A stretch of 64,000 nucleotides of DNA from Ecdyonurus torrentis (GCA_949318235.1 OX439130.1:44173804-44237803); one strand, 5' to 3'. Shown: positions 38,271 through 52,870, counted from the first letter of the stretch. Notes: generated by a model from the letters alone, not told the origin. Program-made: numbers and translations.

Positions 38271-38272
<2 letters not shown>

Positions 38273-38430
38273 CACACTTGCAATTTGCCTTAATGTTAAA
38301 AAAAGCAAACTTTTAGATATATGCAATAAATTTTAAATATTCATATAAAGAACAATTTAAGTTAAATGCAATCAAATTTATTGTACAATTACAATATTGC
38401 TCTGTATACGTTACTATATGTTATAATATG

Positions 38431-38431
<1 letters not shown>

Positions 38432-38522
<91 letters not shown>
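38432..38522. repeat. (TA)n tract
   Basis: About 45 units. Confidence 0.97.
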
Positions 38523-38526
<4 letters not shown>

Positions 38527-39550
38527 TACATATATGTTACTATGTACTAATACTACGTAGATTTAAGTACACAAATTCCTCTAAGTATTTCCTAAAGTAA
38601 ATGCACGTAATCTAAAAACTGGTGTCCAATTTACCGAAAATTTAAAAATAATAATAAACATGACACCTTGTCTCGAAAATTTCTTCCTGTTTGGTGATGG
38701 GTAACTAAGAATTATGAAATTTAAATTCAAATTCATTCAAAATATTAATTTTGATTCAAAAATTTGAATTTTTAAGTTTGATATATTTCTATTGAATATG
38801 TATTTTATGATCGTTAAATTTTTATTTAGAAAGTATAGAAACAATTTATATCCACTTTACATATCAATAATATCAAAATACAAGAAAGCTGCCTCTTAAA
38901 TAACTCAGAAATTTATAGCATAAAATATAATCTATATTCTCCATATCATAAAGTATATTTTATATTATTTACTTAACAATTTCAATATTATTATTCTATA
39001 AATTTGCATAACTTCTTTGAAGTATATTATATACGTACAAAAGAAGAAGAAGAAGTATGTCCGATATACATGATGAAGTAAAATAAATTATATTTACATA
39101 TGTTTCTTGTATGTTACATCAGTTTGCTTACTTTGCCTGCTAGCTACTTTTGCTAAAGATGATGATGAGCATGTGATGTGGGTTATGTCGATTTTCTTAT
39201 TCCATATACCTTCTTCTTTTTCTCTCCTCCTGCATACACGTTTTCTTTACTTCACTGAGCTTTAACTAAAGAAACCACTGCACTCTTTATACAGGCCAAA
39301 TACTTATTCTATTACATATGAGATATATTTTTTATGTCGATCTAAAAATATATGTTACGTAACTGTAGTAATATAAAATTTTTAATTTAAAATATTAATT
39401 TTATTAATGATTCATAGAATAATAGTGTACCTAACCCATATTTGCTGTGCTCTGCAAGACTGAAAAAAAATGCAGATTGTTGTTTTCACGGATTTTTTTT
39501 TTAATGGCATGTACACTCCTCCAATTCTAAAATTACCCATCAAACGGAAG

Positions 39551-39714
39551 CTGCTTTCTTTATAAAATGGTCAACATGGCATCCTAAGTGACAGCAGCGT
39601 TGCCAGATTTAACCCTCACTAATGGAGCTGTAGGTGTTCTGCGAGGTTAAATCTGGCAACGCTGCTATCACTTAAGATTAAGATGACATGTTGACCATTT
39701 TCTAAAGAAAGCAG
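39551..39714. mobile_element. Short fold-back element
   Basis: Arms CTGCTTTCTTTA.AAAATGGTC and complement, then AGCAGCGTTGCCAGATTTAA and complement, around a loop of about 25 bp. Single copy in the window. Confidence 0.72.
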
Positions 39715-41829
39715 TTAATTATTCAACTGGATCTGGTATTGATATATGACAATGTCACCTAATCTTTTTAAAATTTAATTTAGGTGAGACACATCTTTAT
39801 TGTATGACGTTTCAATTGGATTTAGATATTATGCCAGTATAATATCAATATTTACCTTTGCTAGGATAACGTTCAGCTATTGCAATTTACATGATTTTTG
39901 TGACGGGTATTGGTAATAATTTTTCCTTGTGTTATTATTTAGAAGGAAACGCATGAAATAAGGAGCCGGTTGTGACAAATTTTCATACAAATAAGCACCA
40001 TAGTTTTTCATAAATTCATTGCAAAATTATTATAACAACTTTGAATTCAATATAATATTTGATTTAAAAAATATATATAATAGTGTTATTATATTATTAT
40101 GTATATGTGTGAAAAAAACTAAAAACCTATCATTTATAGAATCAATATAATCTATAAATTTATTTTAAATTTAAATTTAGTTGAACAGTTTCCTACAAAA
40201 TAGATAGAACTCATAAAATATAAAAACAAAGACAAAGGCCTGAAATCAGAAGGCACTTTTCACAACCCACTCTACTTCGTTAAGACGTAACTATAGATCA
40301 AAAACTTTGGACGGCATACCATATATGCTGGCTGTCTTACTTTTTTTTTCTCCTTCTTTTACCCACTCACACACATACGCGGGTAAAACTTTCTTCAAAT
40401 AAACTTCAACGTATTGAAGAATTTGTGTTTCTATATACCCCTATCTATTCTATATGTTAACTTAATTTATAATGTTTGTTTATGAATTTTTTTTAATTAA
40501 CATAGTAATATATTGTGGACCCATATTTTATTGGAAACACATTTATATGTAACTGGGATAATCTTTTGATAGTAAAATATTAAAATTGCAAACCTATTTT
40601 ATAAGGTAAAATTATTAATTTTAAAAACAGAAAATAGGTGTAAAAAAAATAAAAATATTTTATGCCCTATACTATTTTTCAAATCTCAGTCAAATCGGTT
40701 GCTGAATCCTTCCTTTCTCAATTGTTTATTTCATAATTCATAATTATGCAAATCAAGGTGTAGGGTACAATATATTTAAATGCATATACACATATAATAA
40801 TAAATATAGATTAATGATATAGAATAAAACATGAAAGTCTGTAGTATAACTCGATATTTTGTTCGACTCTCTCTCTCTCTCTAAATCTAGGTGTGATTAA
40901 AAATACTGAGCAATATTTTGTTTTTTCATAAAATGAATACTACATTTGGCAAAGCAGTATATTATTAAATACTTCAATTCTTTTAAAAATCAGATCTGAT
41001 TTTGACATAATTTCTTCAATGTCTAAAGCGGACATTGTTTGTTACATGCAAATTCCTTGTTTAAAAAGGGGGGAGGTAATTAAAATTACCAAAAAAAATG
41101 TGCAAAAAATTAAAAGCTACAATATTAAATTATCAAAATAATAATTCACTTTCTTTGACATTTGAAATAAGAAAACAATATTAATTTACAAAAGCTTAAA
41201 TATATTTTAATAATTTTATTCTTGTCTTATTTTACCAAAAATGTTTTAAAATAATAATATCAGAACCTTAAAGTTAAAACATATTAATTTATATAAATTT
41301 GAGTAATTAGAATTACGAGAGTGCTGTAATTAAACAAATATTTTGAAAATTAAAACAAAAGTATCAACATATATATGAATTAAATATTAAATTTCCAAAA
41401 GTAATAATACACAATTATATAAGTAGTAAAGAAAGATACAATTAAAATTTTAACCCTGACAAAGAAAATATATAATTTCCTTTGTGTTCATTACTGTTAT
41501 ATAATATTTTAATAATTATTTTAGAAATTTTTTATAATTTAATATAAAGGAGTGTTTTATGTTTTTAAGACGATTTGAATTGACAGTAGATTACTGGCAT
41601 ATCTTATTTCTCTCTTCTCTGTTCAAGTTTCAAATTTCAGCACAATGTAATACATAACATGTCATATAATGTGTGCAAAGCTTCAGTAGGAGGAGGAGAA
41701 AAAGAAGGAAGGTGGGAGGGAGGGTTTTCTCCTTCTAGCGCGCTATTGTTTTAGAATAATTATTATTCTAGGGTCTTTCTCACACACGTTTCCAGCCCAT
41801 GTATGTAGTACCTTATAGTGAGAAACGAA

Positions 41830-41830
<1 letters not shown>
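39715..41830. other. AT-rich, no gene seen
   Basis: No open stretch of note. A purine-rich patch lies at 41680-41730 just before the (GA)n tract. Confidence 0.55.

Positions 41831-41906
<76 letters not shown>
41831..41906 (+). repeat. (GA)n tract
   Basis: About 37 units. Confidence 0.97.
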
Positions 41907-41910
<4 letters not shown>

Positions 41911-42151
41911 AATGAATATTCAAGAGTATTTGTAGAGGTTCTAAAACCATAGTCGTCGTTGTCATCCTTCTTCTTCTTCTTCACTTATTTCTCCGCGCGC
42001 CATGTAAAGAAAATACTTATTATACTGAGGTCAGAGATGCAAGAATTGTAGAAAGACAAACTCATACAGTTAATTTAGCGTTTACACGACGATGTTAAAG
42101 TGAAATACGTATTCTCTGATTTATTAAGAATTTGGTGACACAATTGTGTCT

Positions 42152-42154
<3 letters not shown>

Positions 42155-42214
<60 letters not shown>
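42155..42214. repeat. (TA)n tract
   Basis: About 30 units. Confidence 0.97.
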
Positions 42215-42217
<3 letters not shown>

Positions 42218-43221
42218 GATATATAACAAAATTATTTATGAAATAAGGATTGAAAGAATTCTATGTGGATAACACACTCTTTGCATGCTACGTTTGCAGA
42301 TCAAAATAAAATCAAAAGTGCCTGTGAAGAAGTCTATTGCAATGATCCCCCTTATTTAAGTAAAGAGAAAAAAAATCAATTTGCAAAAATCAATTAGCGA
42401 CATAAGAGAGAAACAAATGGATATTGCAAGAAACGTCTACTTTTGCAACAAAAGGACTAATATTTGCTAAAAGATAACAAATATTATGCAGTTTTTCTTT
42501 TTTCTAATTTTCCGTTTCAGTTCATATATTGATCAAAATACCTGAATAGTTAAAACTTATTCACAATATTTTATTTTTATAAACATTTTTGATACATCTG
42601 ATCTATTGATTTTAACTTTGAAATTCTATTCACAATATGAAATAAAACTGATATAAAAAAATAGATAGATAGAAAAATATGTTACTATAAACATTTTTAG
42701 TTTTGAAAAATGCAATAACATTTTAGGTTTATTTCATGTAGTGAACTAGATCCCAGTTGTTTAAATACGTTTTTCAATATAAAATTACAAATTAAATTAT
42801 TTACAATAATAATTGCATGTTTTTGTGTGTGCAGTATGTATTTTTAACGTGTTTCATTGAATGATTTCAAATGAAATTATATTTTAACCCTATTATTCTT
42901 TAAGTTTAATATAAAACATTAAACGATCAGTTAAGCCGACCAATGAATTTTATTGTTTAGTTTTAAAGCTGTGATTGCAGGTTTTGAGAGACAATGCAAT
43001 TAACTAAATTGAACATTAGTTGCAAAATCATGCAACTTTATATATATATACATGCATTATTATATTCTATTTGTTTGGTAATTTATTTACTTCTCGAAAA
43101 TTCAAATTTTAACTTAATTAAATGATAATAGTAGTTTTGAATTCTATATTGGTCTGTTACTTGTAACATATAAACAGTACTTGGAAGTGGTTTGTTTCTT
43201 CAGCTTTTACCGTGTAAATGT

Positions 43222-43223
<2 letters not shown>

Positions 43224-43303
<80 letters not shown>
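43224..43303 (+). repeat. (CT)n tract
   Basis: About 40 units. Confidence 0.97.
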
Positions 43304-43306
<3 letters not shown>

Positions 43307-43706
43307 CACTCAGACTTTACTCTAGGACAAACAGTAACCTCCTCTCTTATTACATACATACAAAACTTACATTGTAAATGTTAAATTAAGCTTTTTCATT
43401 CTGTATACATATATTATAATAATATATAAAATACAACAAGAATTGTAAACATAGTAATAATATATTAAACTCTTTACTTGTATATTTATGATACTTACAA
43501 GATATTATTGTTTATAGTTAAATATTAAAATTATGTTAATTTTAAATTTAATATTTACATATTACAAATTATTAATATTTTTAATAATTTATATGTAAAC
43601 GGTGTTGTATATAACACAAAAATTACTAAACTCCCTAACATAGTATTTAAGGGGAAAAGGATTCGTAGTATATATTTAATTTTAAACATGTTTAAAAATA
43701 ACAATA

Positions 43707-43740
<34 letters not shown>

Positions 43741-43742
43741 AT

Positions 43743-44142
43743 TTAAAATATATAGCTTACTTTTTTATCATTTAGAATACTAGATTGATAATTACCATTT
43801 CTTATTATCCATAAGTTAGACACCATCACGTTGATTTTGTATTTATTTTCATTTATTTTCATTTTGACTGTTATTTTATGCATCTAACATCACAATGTAC
43901 CAATGGGGCCGTGATGGCGTGCAAAGAACTTGAGGTAGGGGCTTCAGTTTATTACGTGACCAGAGCGCTGACTTTGATTGGCGGCGGTACATTGTGACGT
44001 CAGATGCGAGAAATAACCGTCAAAATGAAAATAAAAATCACCGTCAAAATCAACGTGGTGGTGTATAATTCATGGATAATAAGGTAATACTAGCAATCTA
44101 GTATTCTAAATGACAAAAAAGTAAGCTGAAAAAGGGCTTTAA
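43743..44142. mobile_element. TTAA-bounded fold-back element, family D copy 1
   Basis: Long palindrome (CTTACTTTTTTATCATTTAG.. and its complement) ending GGGCTTTAA at the right. The left terminus is eroded. The core is GC-rich with TGACGTCA at 43995. About 400 bp, same family as 52155-52562. Confidence 0.8.
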
Positions 44143-44653
44143 TTAATTATTTCCTAAAACCGTAAACATTTTTTATTAGAATGAATCTGTCACTGACAAC
44201 TGACAGAATGAAAATTCAAGACTCTCACACACTTGGAAAATGCTTTAATGTATTTACAGTACATTGCTACCATATGATAGCTACAATTAAAATATAGTTC
44301 ATAACATTTGCAATGATAATTCAGCAATACTATTTTTTTTAATGTCCTTTTAAAAGTGTTAAAAAAAAACTCTGGACATTTTGATTTCAGATGATAATTT
44401 CATTATGTGTTTAAGCACTCACAAAATGATTTATTTTGTATAATATATTTAGCTCTGTATTATATAAAATATACATACAGTGTGTATTAAAATATTAAAA
44501 TTAAGCATATTATTATAAATTTAATTTTACTACTTAAAAGTTAATAATAACCTAATTTTGATAACGTACTATATTAAAACGTATACTGGATATAATATTC
44601 ATAATAATTTTACTGTATATTATAAATGCGTGTAGTGCATTTTCTTGGTAGTC

Positions 44654-44662
44654 ACATAAATT
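44654..44662. repeat. Target-site duplication, left (ACATAAATT)
   Basis: Nine bases directly before the element end, repeated exactly after its other end. Confidence 0.85.
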
Positions 44663-45812
44663 ATTAACATTTCTCCCGCATATGCCAAATTTCTTATGCC
44701 ACAGTTTTTATGTTGGCGATTTAAGGCACAATTTGGGCAGCTTTGGGCAATTGGTCATAGATTTTGGGCAGCTATTTGTTAAAAGTTATAAGACTTTGAA
44801 ATATGTGACCTCAAAAAACATTTCTCTCGCATATGCCAAACTTGTATTTTTAGCCTATATCTGCAATTTTGGGCTCTTTATTTAGGGCAGGGCTTCAATA
44901 ATTTTGGGCAATGTGTTTTAATGGTAAAAATGCATTAGTTCAGAGTAAAATCTTATTTCAGCTAAATTTTGTATGACGTCACCCGAGTAAACATTTCTGC
45001 CGCATATGCCAACTCTTTATCTTTTTGGGCACCTAAAACAAAATTGTTATTTCAATTAAATAAAATGAGGACAAATTTGGGCACCCTATTATTATATATA
45101 AAAATTACATAAAGCCACTAAAAACAGTAAAATTAAAAATTGACCTATGACGTCATCAAATATCATTTCGCTCGCATATGCCATAGTGAAATATTTTGGT
45201 TGCAGAAAAAAAAGAATACAGTTAAACAAAGTCCAATTAGGGACAATTTGGGCAGGCAATTGTATTCCTCTACACCTAATAGAAATGGAAGCAAAAAATA
45301 ATACATAACATGTGTGTGACGTCACCAAAAATCATTTCTCTCGCATATGCCAGTCCAAGAAATTTTGGGCGGTGAACAGAAATAAATGAGAGTAAGAAAC
45401 TTAATGAAAGAACATTTGGGCAGCTAATTTCAATTCTCTATGCCTGTACTAGATATATAAAAAAATATATTGAATATTGGAAGGAGTGACGTCATCAAAA
45501 CATTTCACTCGCATATGCCAGCACTAAATATTTTGGGCCGTGCAAACAAAAAATGAGTCTAAAGCAAGCTCAAGTAAATAAAATTAGGGCAGCTAATCTT
45601 AGTTCTCCATTACTAATAGAAAAAATTAAAATAATATTTAAGTGACCGATATTTTCATGTTTTAGCGCGAAATATTTAAATTAATAATTTTTAAACAAAT
45701 GTTCAAGTATTTCACATTTAATTTTTTTAACTTGAAATGAACAAAATAATAAACATAATAATATAAAGTATAGAATTGAAAGCATGTCATGAGATCGTAG
45801 ATCTTATTGATA

Positions 45813-45873
<61 letters not shown>

Positions 45874-47695
45874 ATTCCACGCTTTTTTTATATTTAAAAT
45901 TTAGTAATTTTAAATTGCAACTAACTTCAATTTAATTTAGAATAATACCTATCAGTCCTTGCATTATAAAACTATACAAATGAAAAATAAAAAGTATATA
46001 ACTATTTAAATTTCAGTAATTTTGATATAAAGTAAAAATTTTTATATAAAATGATAAAAATGTTTTTTTTTCTATATGCAAATACAAAATATTTAAATAA
46101 CAAATATCTAGCATATTTTTATCAGAATTTCCTCAATAATGCATGCACTTTACTCTACTGCACAATTGCTATGTTATATTAAAAATAATAAATTTATTTT
46201 AAAATTTTTGTTTTTAGAGGCACAATATTTTAGTAGCAATGTATCAGGTAAAAGTAAAAATGAGTTGTATTGTAAGTCCTCACTAATCTTGATAAACGAG
46301 TCACTACTCTAAAAGTCATAAGAGAGCTGCAGTCTGTCGTCAGGTTGGCAGAAAAAGGCTGACCAGTGGGTAATTAACATTAACCACCTGAAAGATATAG
46401 CAAATTTTATTTAAAAAAAAAATTGCGATTTTTTCCACATATCAAAGAAATTGTTGAAAAATAGCTAGTAATTTTTTTCTATTTTTCGTTAAGTTTATAA
46501 ATATAAATCTCCTTCTTTCTCTGTATCTGGCTCGCTCACTCGCTCTCATATCAATAAGATCTACGGTCTCATATGCTTTCAATTCTTTACTTTATATTAT
46601 TATGTTTATTATTTTGTTCATTTCAAGTTAAAAAAATTAAATGTGAAATACTTGAACATTTGTTTAAAAATTATTAATTTAAATATTTCGCGCTAAAACA
46701 TGAAAATATCGGTCACTTAAATATTATTTTAATTTTTTCTATTAGTAATGGAGAACTAAGATTAGCTGCCCTAATTTTATTTACTTGAGCTTGCTTTAGA
46801 CTCATTTTTTGTTTGCACGGCCCAAAATATTTAGTGCTGGCATATGCGAGTGAAATGTGTTGATGACGTCACTCCTTCCAATATTCAATATATTTTTTTA
46901 TATATCTAGTACAGGCATAGAGAATTGAAATTAGCTGCCCAAATGTTCTTTCATTAAGTTTCTTACTCTCATTTATTTCTGTTCACCGCCCAAAATTTCT
47001 TGGACTGGCATATGCGAGAGAAATGATTTTTGGTGACGTCACACACATGTTATGTATTATTTTTTGCTTCCATTTCTATTAGGTGTAGAGGAATACAATT
47101 GCCTGCCCAAATTGTCCCTAATTGGACTTTGTTTAACTGTATTCTTTTTTTTCTGCAACCAAAATATTTCACTATGGCATATGCGAGCGAAATGATATTT
47201 GATGACGTCATAGGTCAATTTTTAATTTTACTGTTTTTAGTGGCTTTATGTAATTTTTATATATAATAATAGGGTGCCCAAATTTGTCCTCATTTTATTT
47301 AATTGAAATAACAATTTTGTTTTAGGTGCCCAAAAAGATAAAGAGTTGGCATATGCGGCAGAAATGTTTACTCGGGTGACGTCATACAAAATTTAGCTGA
47401 AATAAGATTTTACTCTGAACTAATGCATTTTTACCATTAAAACACATTGCCCAAAATTATTGAAGCCCTGCCCTAAATAAAGAGCCCAAAATTGCAGATA
47501 TAGGCTAAAAATACAAGTTTGGCATATGCGAGAGAAATGTTTTTTGAGGTCACATATTTCAAAGTCTTATAACTTTTAACAAATAGCTGCCCAAAATCTA
47601 TGACTAATTGCCCAAAGCTGCCCAAATTGTGCCCTAAATCTCCAACATAAAAACTGTGGCATAAGAAATTTGGCATATGCGGGAGAAATGTTAAT
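44663..47695. mobile_element. MULE-like fold-back element with long repeated arms
   Basis: A 3.03-kb inverted repeat. The left arm (44663 to about 45815) and right arm (about 46543-47695) are near-identical reverse complements around a spacer of about 730 bp. The ends are ATTAACATTTCTCCCGC and its reverse complement, flanked on both sides by the perfect 9-bp duplication ACATAAATT. A 9-bp target duplication is typical of the Mutator-like superfamily (family knowledge). Each arm holds six copies of CGCATATGCC spaced 151-173 bp, most preceded about 25 bp upstream by TGACGTCA. The spacer has no transposase-length frame, so the element is non-autonomous. Short frames mirrored in both arms are by-products of the repeat. 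Confidence 0.85.
45817..46542. other. Spacer of the fold-back element
   Basis: Begins with a (GA)n tract (45817-45871) at the inner edge of the left arm, then AT-rich DNA and a GC-richer patch around 46310-46400. No frame resembling a transposase is present. This part is unique within the window. Confidence 0.7.
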
Positions 47696-47704
47696 ACATA
47701 AATT
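47696..47704. repeat. Target-site duplication, right (ACATAAATT)
   Basis: Exact direct copy of the nine bases at 44654-44662, directly after the last base of the element. Confidence 0.85.
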
Positions 47705-47769
47705 TTACTTTAATCAAAGCAAATATACACGATGGCAAAGCTAAACTATACTATACAGTTATATAGTAA

Positions 47770-47770
<1 letters not shown>

Positions 47771-47852
<82 letters not shown>
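47771..47852 (+). repeat. (TG)n(GA)n compound tract
   Basis: Eight TG units run into about 33 GA units, 66 bases outside the right target duplication of the fold-back element. Confidence 0.97.
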
Positions 47853-47856
<4 letters not shown>

Positions 47857-49147
47857 GAGGTGAAATTTATGATAAATTTAGTCGGCAAGCATGTCGGTTG
47901 GGTGTATACTAATTTATTACATGTCACAGGGCGTATTCTGTGCGTTGACATAAACTTCAAAAGACACTACATTACTAAAATTGCTTCCAATTTAATCACA
48001 GCTAAATGACAATTACTGTAAAACATATTATCTAGAGACTATTGTATATTATTAACTTTATATATCTTGCTTTTTTTTTTTTTTTTTTTTTTTTAGATAT
48101 TTAATTTAACTTACGTATTTTTTTTTTTACATTTATAATATTTTTTCTATAACACTTAATCTTTTTTTATTATATTAATTTAATAACAAATTAATTATTA
48201 TTGAAATTTATATAATAGTATTGATAAATACGGTTCTTTCATAAGTTTTTATTCTGATAATTTTTAATAGGAATTACAGATAAAAACATACGCATTTTAA
48301 CTTATTTTTTTATATACTTGTTAACTTTGGCTAATTAAACTAAGAGGCTTACATTAATTATTCAAAACAATCCGTAATAAATCAAACACTTTAAATGGGT
48401 GTTACCGGTATGTCGCGCCAGCCAATTACAGGTGGTGTAAAAAAAGGGCATGTTCTTAAAGCATTGCAGCAACATCTTTATAAAGTTTAAAAAAAAAATA
48501 ATAATGATGGTGGAAAATTTTAACTGACACAAGTACTATATACAATTTTTTTGTGTTTGAAAAATAATAAAATAGTAGAAAAAAAATCATTTTGCTGTTT
48601 GTTTGTGATCATTTTATTATTATTATCGTGCAACGATTTTATTTTTTTTTTGTTCTATATGATGATACATTTTATAATTGTAAACAGTTTCCATGATTCT
48701 TAAAAGAGTATCTATACCTGTAATGAGAAACAATTCAAATGTATATAGTAATGAAATTCAAATGAGATACAGTATGTTAGCGTTTGTTTAAATACATTCA
48801 CGTCTTCATTTACCACTGTAAACTAAATAATTATACTTCATAATAGTTCTAACCGGTGGAGACGTGTATCCAATCAGAATATCGCAGGACAACAACAGGG
48901 GACCTCTAATTCTCTATCCTTTAGCATGGTGGGACAATCCTTTAGACGATTTTTAAGAAAATTACTAAAGTTACAACGGAGAATTTTAAATTATTCATCT
49001 CGGACTACTAAAATAATTAACTTTTTTTTTTACCAATATGAAAGCATTATTTACTACTGTTATATTAATATTGGGACTAAGATTTTGTGTTATAGCTGAC
49101 AAACTCTCTTAGCACCTTAACTAAGCTTGTATCTCCTAGAGAGAGAA

Positions 49148-49180
<33 letters not shown>

Positions 49181-51305
49181 ATTCAAGTGAAATAGTTTTA
49201 AAATTTCTATAACTTTCTTATTTAGAAAAAAACATGTCTTTTGAAATCTGTCTTGTTTGAAATACACAGCTTAAAAGTCATTTGCGATAAACATACTAAT
49301 TCTATCTTTAACTTGTAAAATAAGAATTATATAAAAGTAAGGAGACAGGACGCGATAGAAAAAAGTTTTTAAAAGTATAGAAAATCTGTTGCAATGAGGA
49401 TTATAGTACAAATCCACATCGTGAGAGGCGCTGATTTCGTTTTTAACAATCTTCAAGCTTTTAGAGTAAAAAACTGCAGAAAAAAAAATTCTATAAAAAA
49501 AAAAAAAAAAAACATAGATAGAACTAAAACTCTCTTGTATAGAAATAGTTGGTGTGGAAAAATTGAAACTTGCTTGCTTCCTTGTACACGGATTGAAGTA
49601 AAAAGCTTAAGGATAAAAATGATTTTGATTGGAACGTAGAAAATGTCTGTTCTTTTCTGATTAGCTTGCCTTAATACACGTAACGACACAAAAAAAATAT
49701 CAATAAGACTTCCTGTCTTATATAAATGTAATGTGATTTTAAAAATGCATTACAATGTATAGAGAATAAAAAAAAAAAAGAAGTTGTTGTATATGTTGTG
49801 AAATCTTGATAAATTCTTTACAATTTTAACTCAATGTTTAAAGATTTAAAAGTATTTGAATATCTTGTAAAGGTAAAATCTACTTTAAGACTTTGTTATA
49901 AATTTAAATGTCATGATAAGTTTGTATCTTTAAAATAACGCAAAAACTTTGTAATAAAAAAAAAACTTTAAAAAATAAAATTGTTAACAATAAAAATGTA
50001 AAAAAATTGTAAAGAATAATTTTAGTATTTTTCAATCTAGATCTATATTCTTCCTTAAAGAAATACTGGTCTGAAGAAAAAATTTCTACTCAATGATAAA
50101 TCATGAGATAGGACTATAATACATACACATATTATGTCCCTTAACCTTTCTGTAAAAAAAAAATCAATAAATTAGCTTAAAATTGTAAATCTATCACAAT
50201 TCAAGATCTTTGATCTGGATAATTTAATTAAAAGAAAGAATCCAGCTTATCAATCCATTAATGATTCAAATAGTTTAGAAAATAAGGATTCAGATTATTG
50301 CAATCCCATTCCCTTTACCTTGAATTATCAAACTAAAATGATTTTTCAAAATTAATATTAGAAGAATTTCTTATATAACTTGTTTTTTTCTTTCAAATTT
50401 TACCTGAATTCTATTCAAATGGGTTTTATCGGCGATGTGTTAAATCTGGACCAAGAAAACCAGGATTAAACTTAACCTGTAAAATCTGAATCGATTTTTC
50501 CACCTACATTTGTATTAATAATTAAAATTTTAAAATAATTAAGATTTAAACAGTATAGATATAGCAAATTAAGTCACTATACATACCCGAATATTAGTGT
50601 TGAAGTATCCTGATATGTATGCAACATGTTGGACACAATTGGCTGTGTAAAATATTTATGAGTAAACTAAATAATATATAATACGTGCATGCATACTGTA
50701 TACTTTGTTTACAGTGTTATAAATTTTTAATAAATTAATAAAAATTGTTGAGCATTTAGGTCAATATTTCAGATATTATGGATCCATACTAATACAGAAA
50801 ATAAATAGAGACGGAAAAAAACATGTTGTTTTGTCATTTTCTTATAATATAGAAATCTTTTATTAGATGATCTATATACTATGATTATCAAACATAAACA
50901 TACATGTATTTAATTATTTATGATTCTTTCTCTTGAAATTCGTTTTGTCTGTTGTTTTTTCATATAAGATAAATCTAAAATCTTCCCCTTAACGATGCGT
51001 TGATCAAAAAACAAACAATAAAATGATAAAATAATATTTATAACTGTAATATAAATAAAGAAAATTGTCTGTATCATAACTTAATGTCAATTTATTTATT
51101 TTAGACCGTATATTTCTCTGATATAACATCAAGGGACAGATTATTATAGTTTAATATTTTTACTCCCTTATACCTTTTTTTATATGAAAGATGGAGAGAG
51201 AGGGAGAGAGGGAGAAAAAAAATCCCAAGTGAATTTTGGTCACTCATATTTGATACTTTTAGTCTGGTGTTGTTGATTGGGGATTGATGTGGTCTTGACA
51301 TCAGA

Positions 51306-51308
<3 letters not shown>
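47853..51308. other. AT-rich with a balanced patch at 48.83-48.96 kb
   Basis: Mostly non-coding. At 48826-48960 a plus frame of about 45 codons has balanced composition (GGDVYPIRISQDNNRGPLI..), with no splice sites or homology I can name. Confidence 0.45.

Positions 51309-51369
<61 letters not shown>
51309..51369 (+). repeat. (GA)n tract
   Basis: About 30 units. Confidence 0.97.
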
Positions 51370-51371
<2 letters not shown>

Positions 51372-52154
51372 ACAACCCCACGGGAAATCAACACACCCTA
51401 CGCGGAACTCGCACAAAAACCGCTTGAGTGTCCGTTATACCTTGCCTTCCTAGCTACTGAGTACCTAACCACCTCTCTCCAACACTCTTTCCATCCCTTT
51501 CTCTCTCTCTCTCTCTCTACCCATAATCATTTTGTATACGTACATACACGTTATTAAACCTACACCATATTGCCATTAAACACAAAATTTATATAATTTT
51601 TAAGATTCTGACGATTATGCACGAAAACAATTACTACTAATTGCAGGTATACCAATTCTGTAAACTGCAATAGGTAAAAATGAAACTACAATATTAATTA
51701 CAATATCTCCTAATCTAAGTTAGATTTACTACTTGTAGGATAGCATTTTTATACTGCATTCGTTATTTTGTTTTAGTAACTGCTCCAGAATAATATTAAA
51801 TTTATACCTATTTTAATATACAAGATTTATGTAACTACCTAGTATTACTAATTTTAATTCTTGAAATTTTTTAACACAGTTTGTCTTAACTCAGAAGAAA
51901 CCTTAATAAACAGGTTTAGAAAACATTTTACTTCCAATTATATAATAATAACAATAAATCAATTAGAGGACTCACAAATGTATAAACATGGTTCTCTGAA
52001 ATGCTTAATATAATTTTTACTATCAGAAAATGTTATGCAAAATGTATAAACATACTTTACACGGTACGCTCAACATAATTTTTACTGTGCGAGTATTTTA
52101 TACAATTTTAGTTACTGTTTTGTTATTTTAAACTTTGAAATATAGAGCATGACG

Positions 52155-52562
52155 TTAAAGCCCTTGTCAACTTACTTTTTTATCATTTAGAATACTAGAC
52201 TGATAATTACCATAACTTAATATCCATGAATTAGACACCATCACGTTGATTTTGTATTTATTTTCGTTTATTTTCCTTTTTGCAGTTATATCACGTATCT
52301 GACGTCAATATATACCGCCGCCAATCACAGTCACCGCTCTGGTCACGTGATAAATATAAGCCCCTCCCTCAAGTTCTTTACAACTATCACGGCCCAAACG
52401 GTACATTGTGACGTCAGATACGTGATATAACCGCAAAAAGGAAAGTAAACGAAAATAAATACAAAATCAACGTGATGGTGTCTAATTCATGGATATTAAG
52501 GTATGGTAATTATCAGTCTAGTATTCTAAATGATAAAAAAGTAAGTTAAAAAGGGGCTTTAA
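52155..52562. mobile_element. TTAA-bounded fold-back element, family D copy 2
   Basis: TTAAAGCCC at the left, GGGGCTTTAA at the right; the arms are complementary, with TGACGTCA at 52300 and 52409 flanking a GC-rich core with CACGTGA. It is better preserved at the ends than copy 1. Confidence 0.82.
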
Positions 52563-52867
52563 GTGTTTAAAAAGTTATAAATACGTTACACTCAATACTC
52601 AGAATAAAGAAAAACACATAATGTCACCTTTTTCAGGTTGCGGAAAGTTTTAGTAATTTTTTTAACAGATCATTCTCATAAACAGTTAAAAATTTAATTT
52701 AATTTGCAAAGAATAAAAATTGTCTAATATTTAGAGTCAAAAGCATATTTTGCTCACATATGGCGTCAAAACGCAAGTTCATATCAGTAAGTGTAACCAC
52801 AATGCATATCTTACAAAAGAAAAACAAATTTCATGTTTTGTGCTTAAAAAATGTATCTGAACTACGA

Positions 52868-52870
<3 letters not shown>

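Noticed and set aside
44682..47676. Identical 78-residue frames at 45092-45328 and 47030-47266, and near-identical 67-residue frames at 44682-44885 and 47473-47676
   Set aside because: They are mirrored because they lie in the two arms of the fold-back element; there are no domains and the frames cross the subrepeats.
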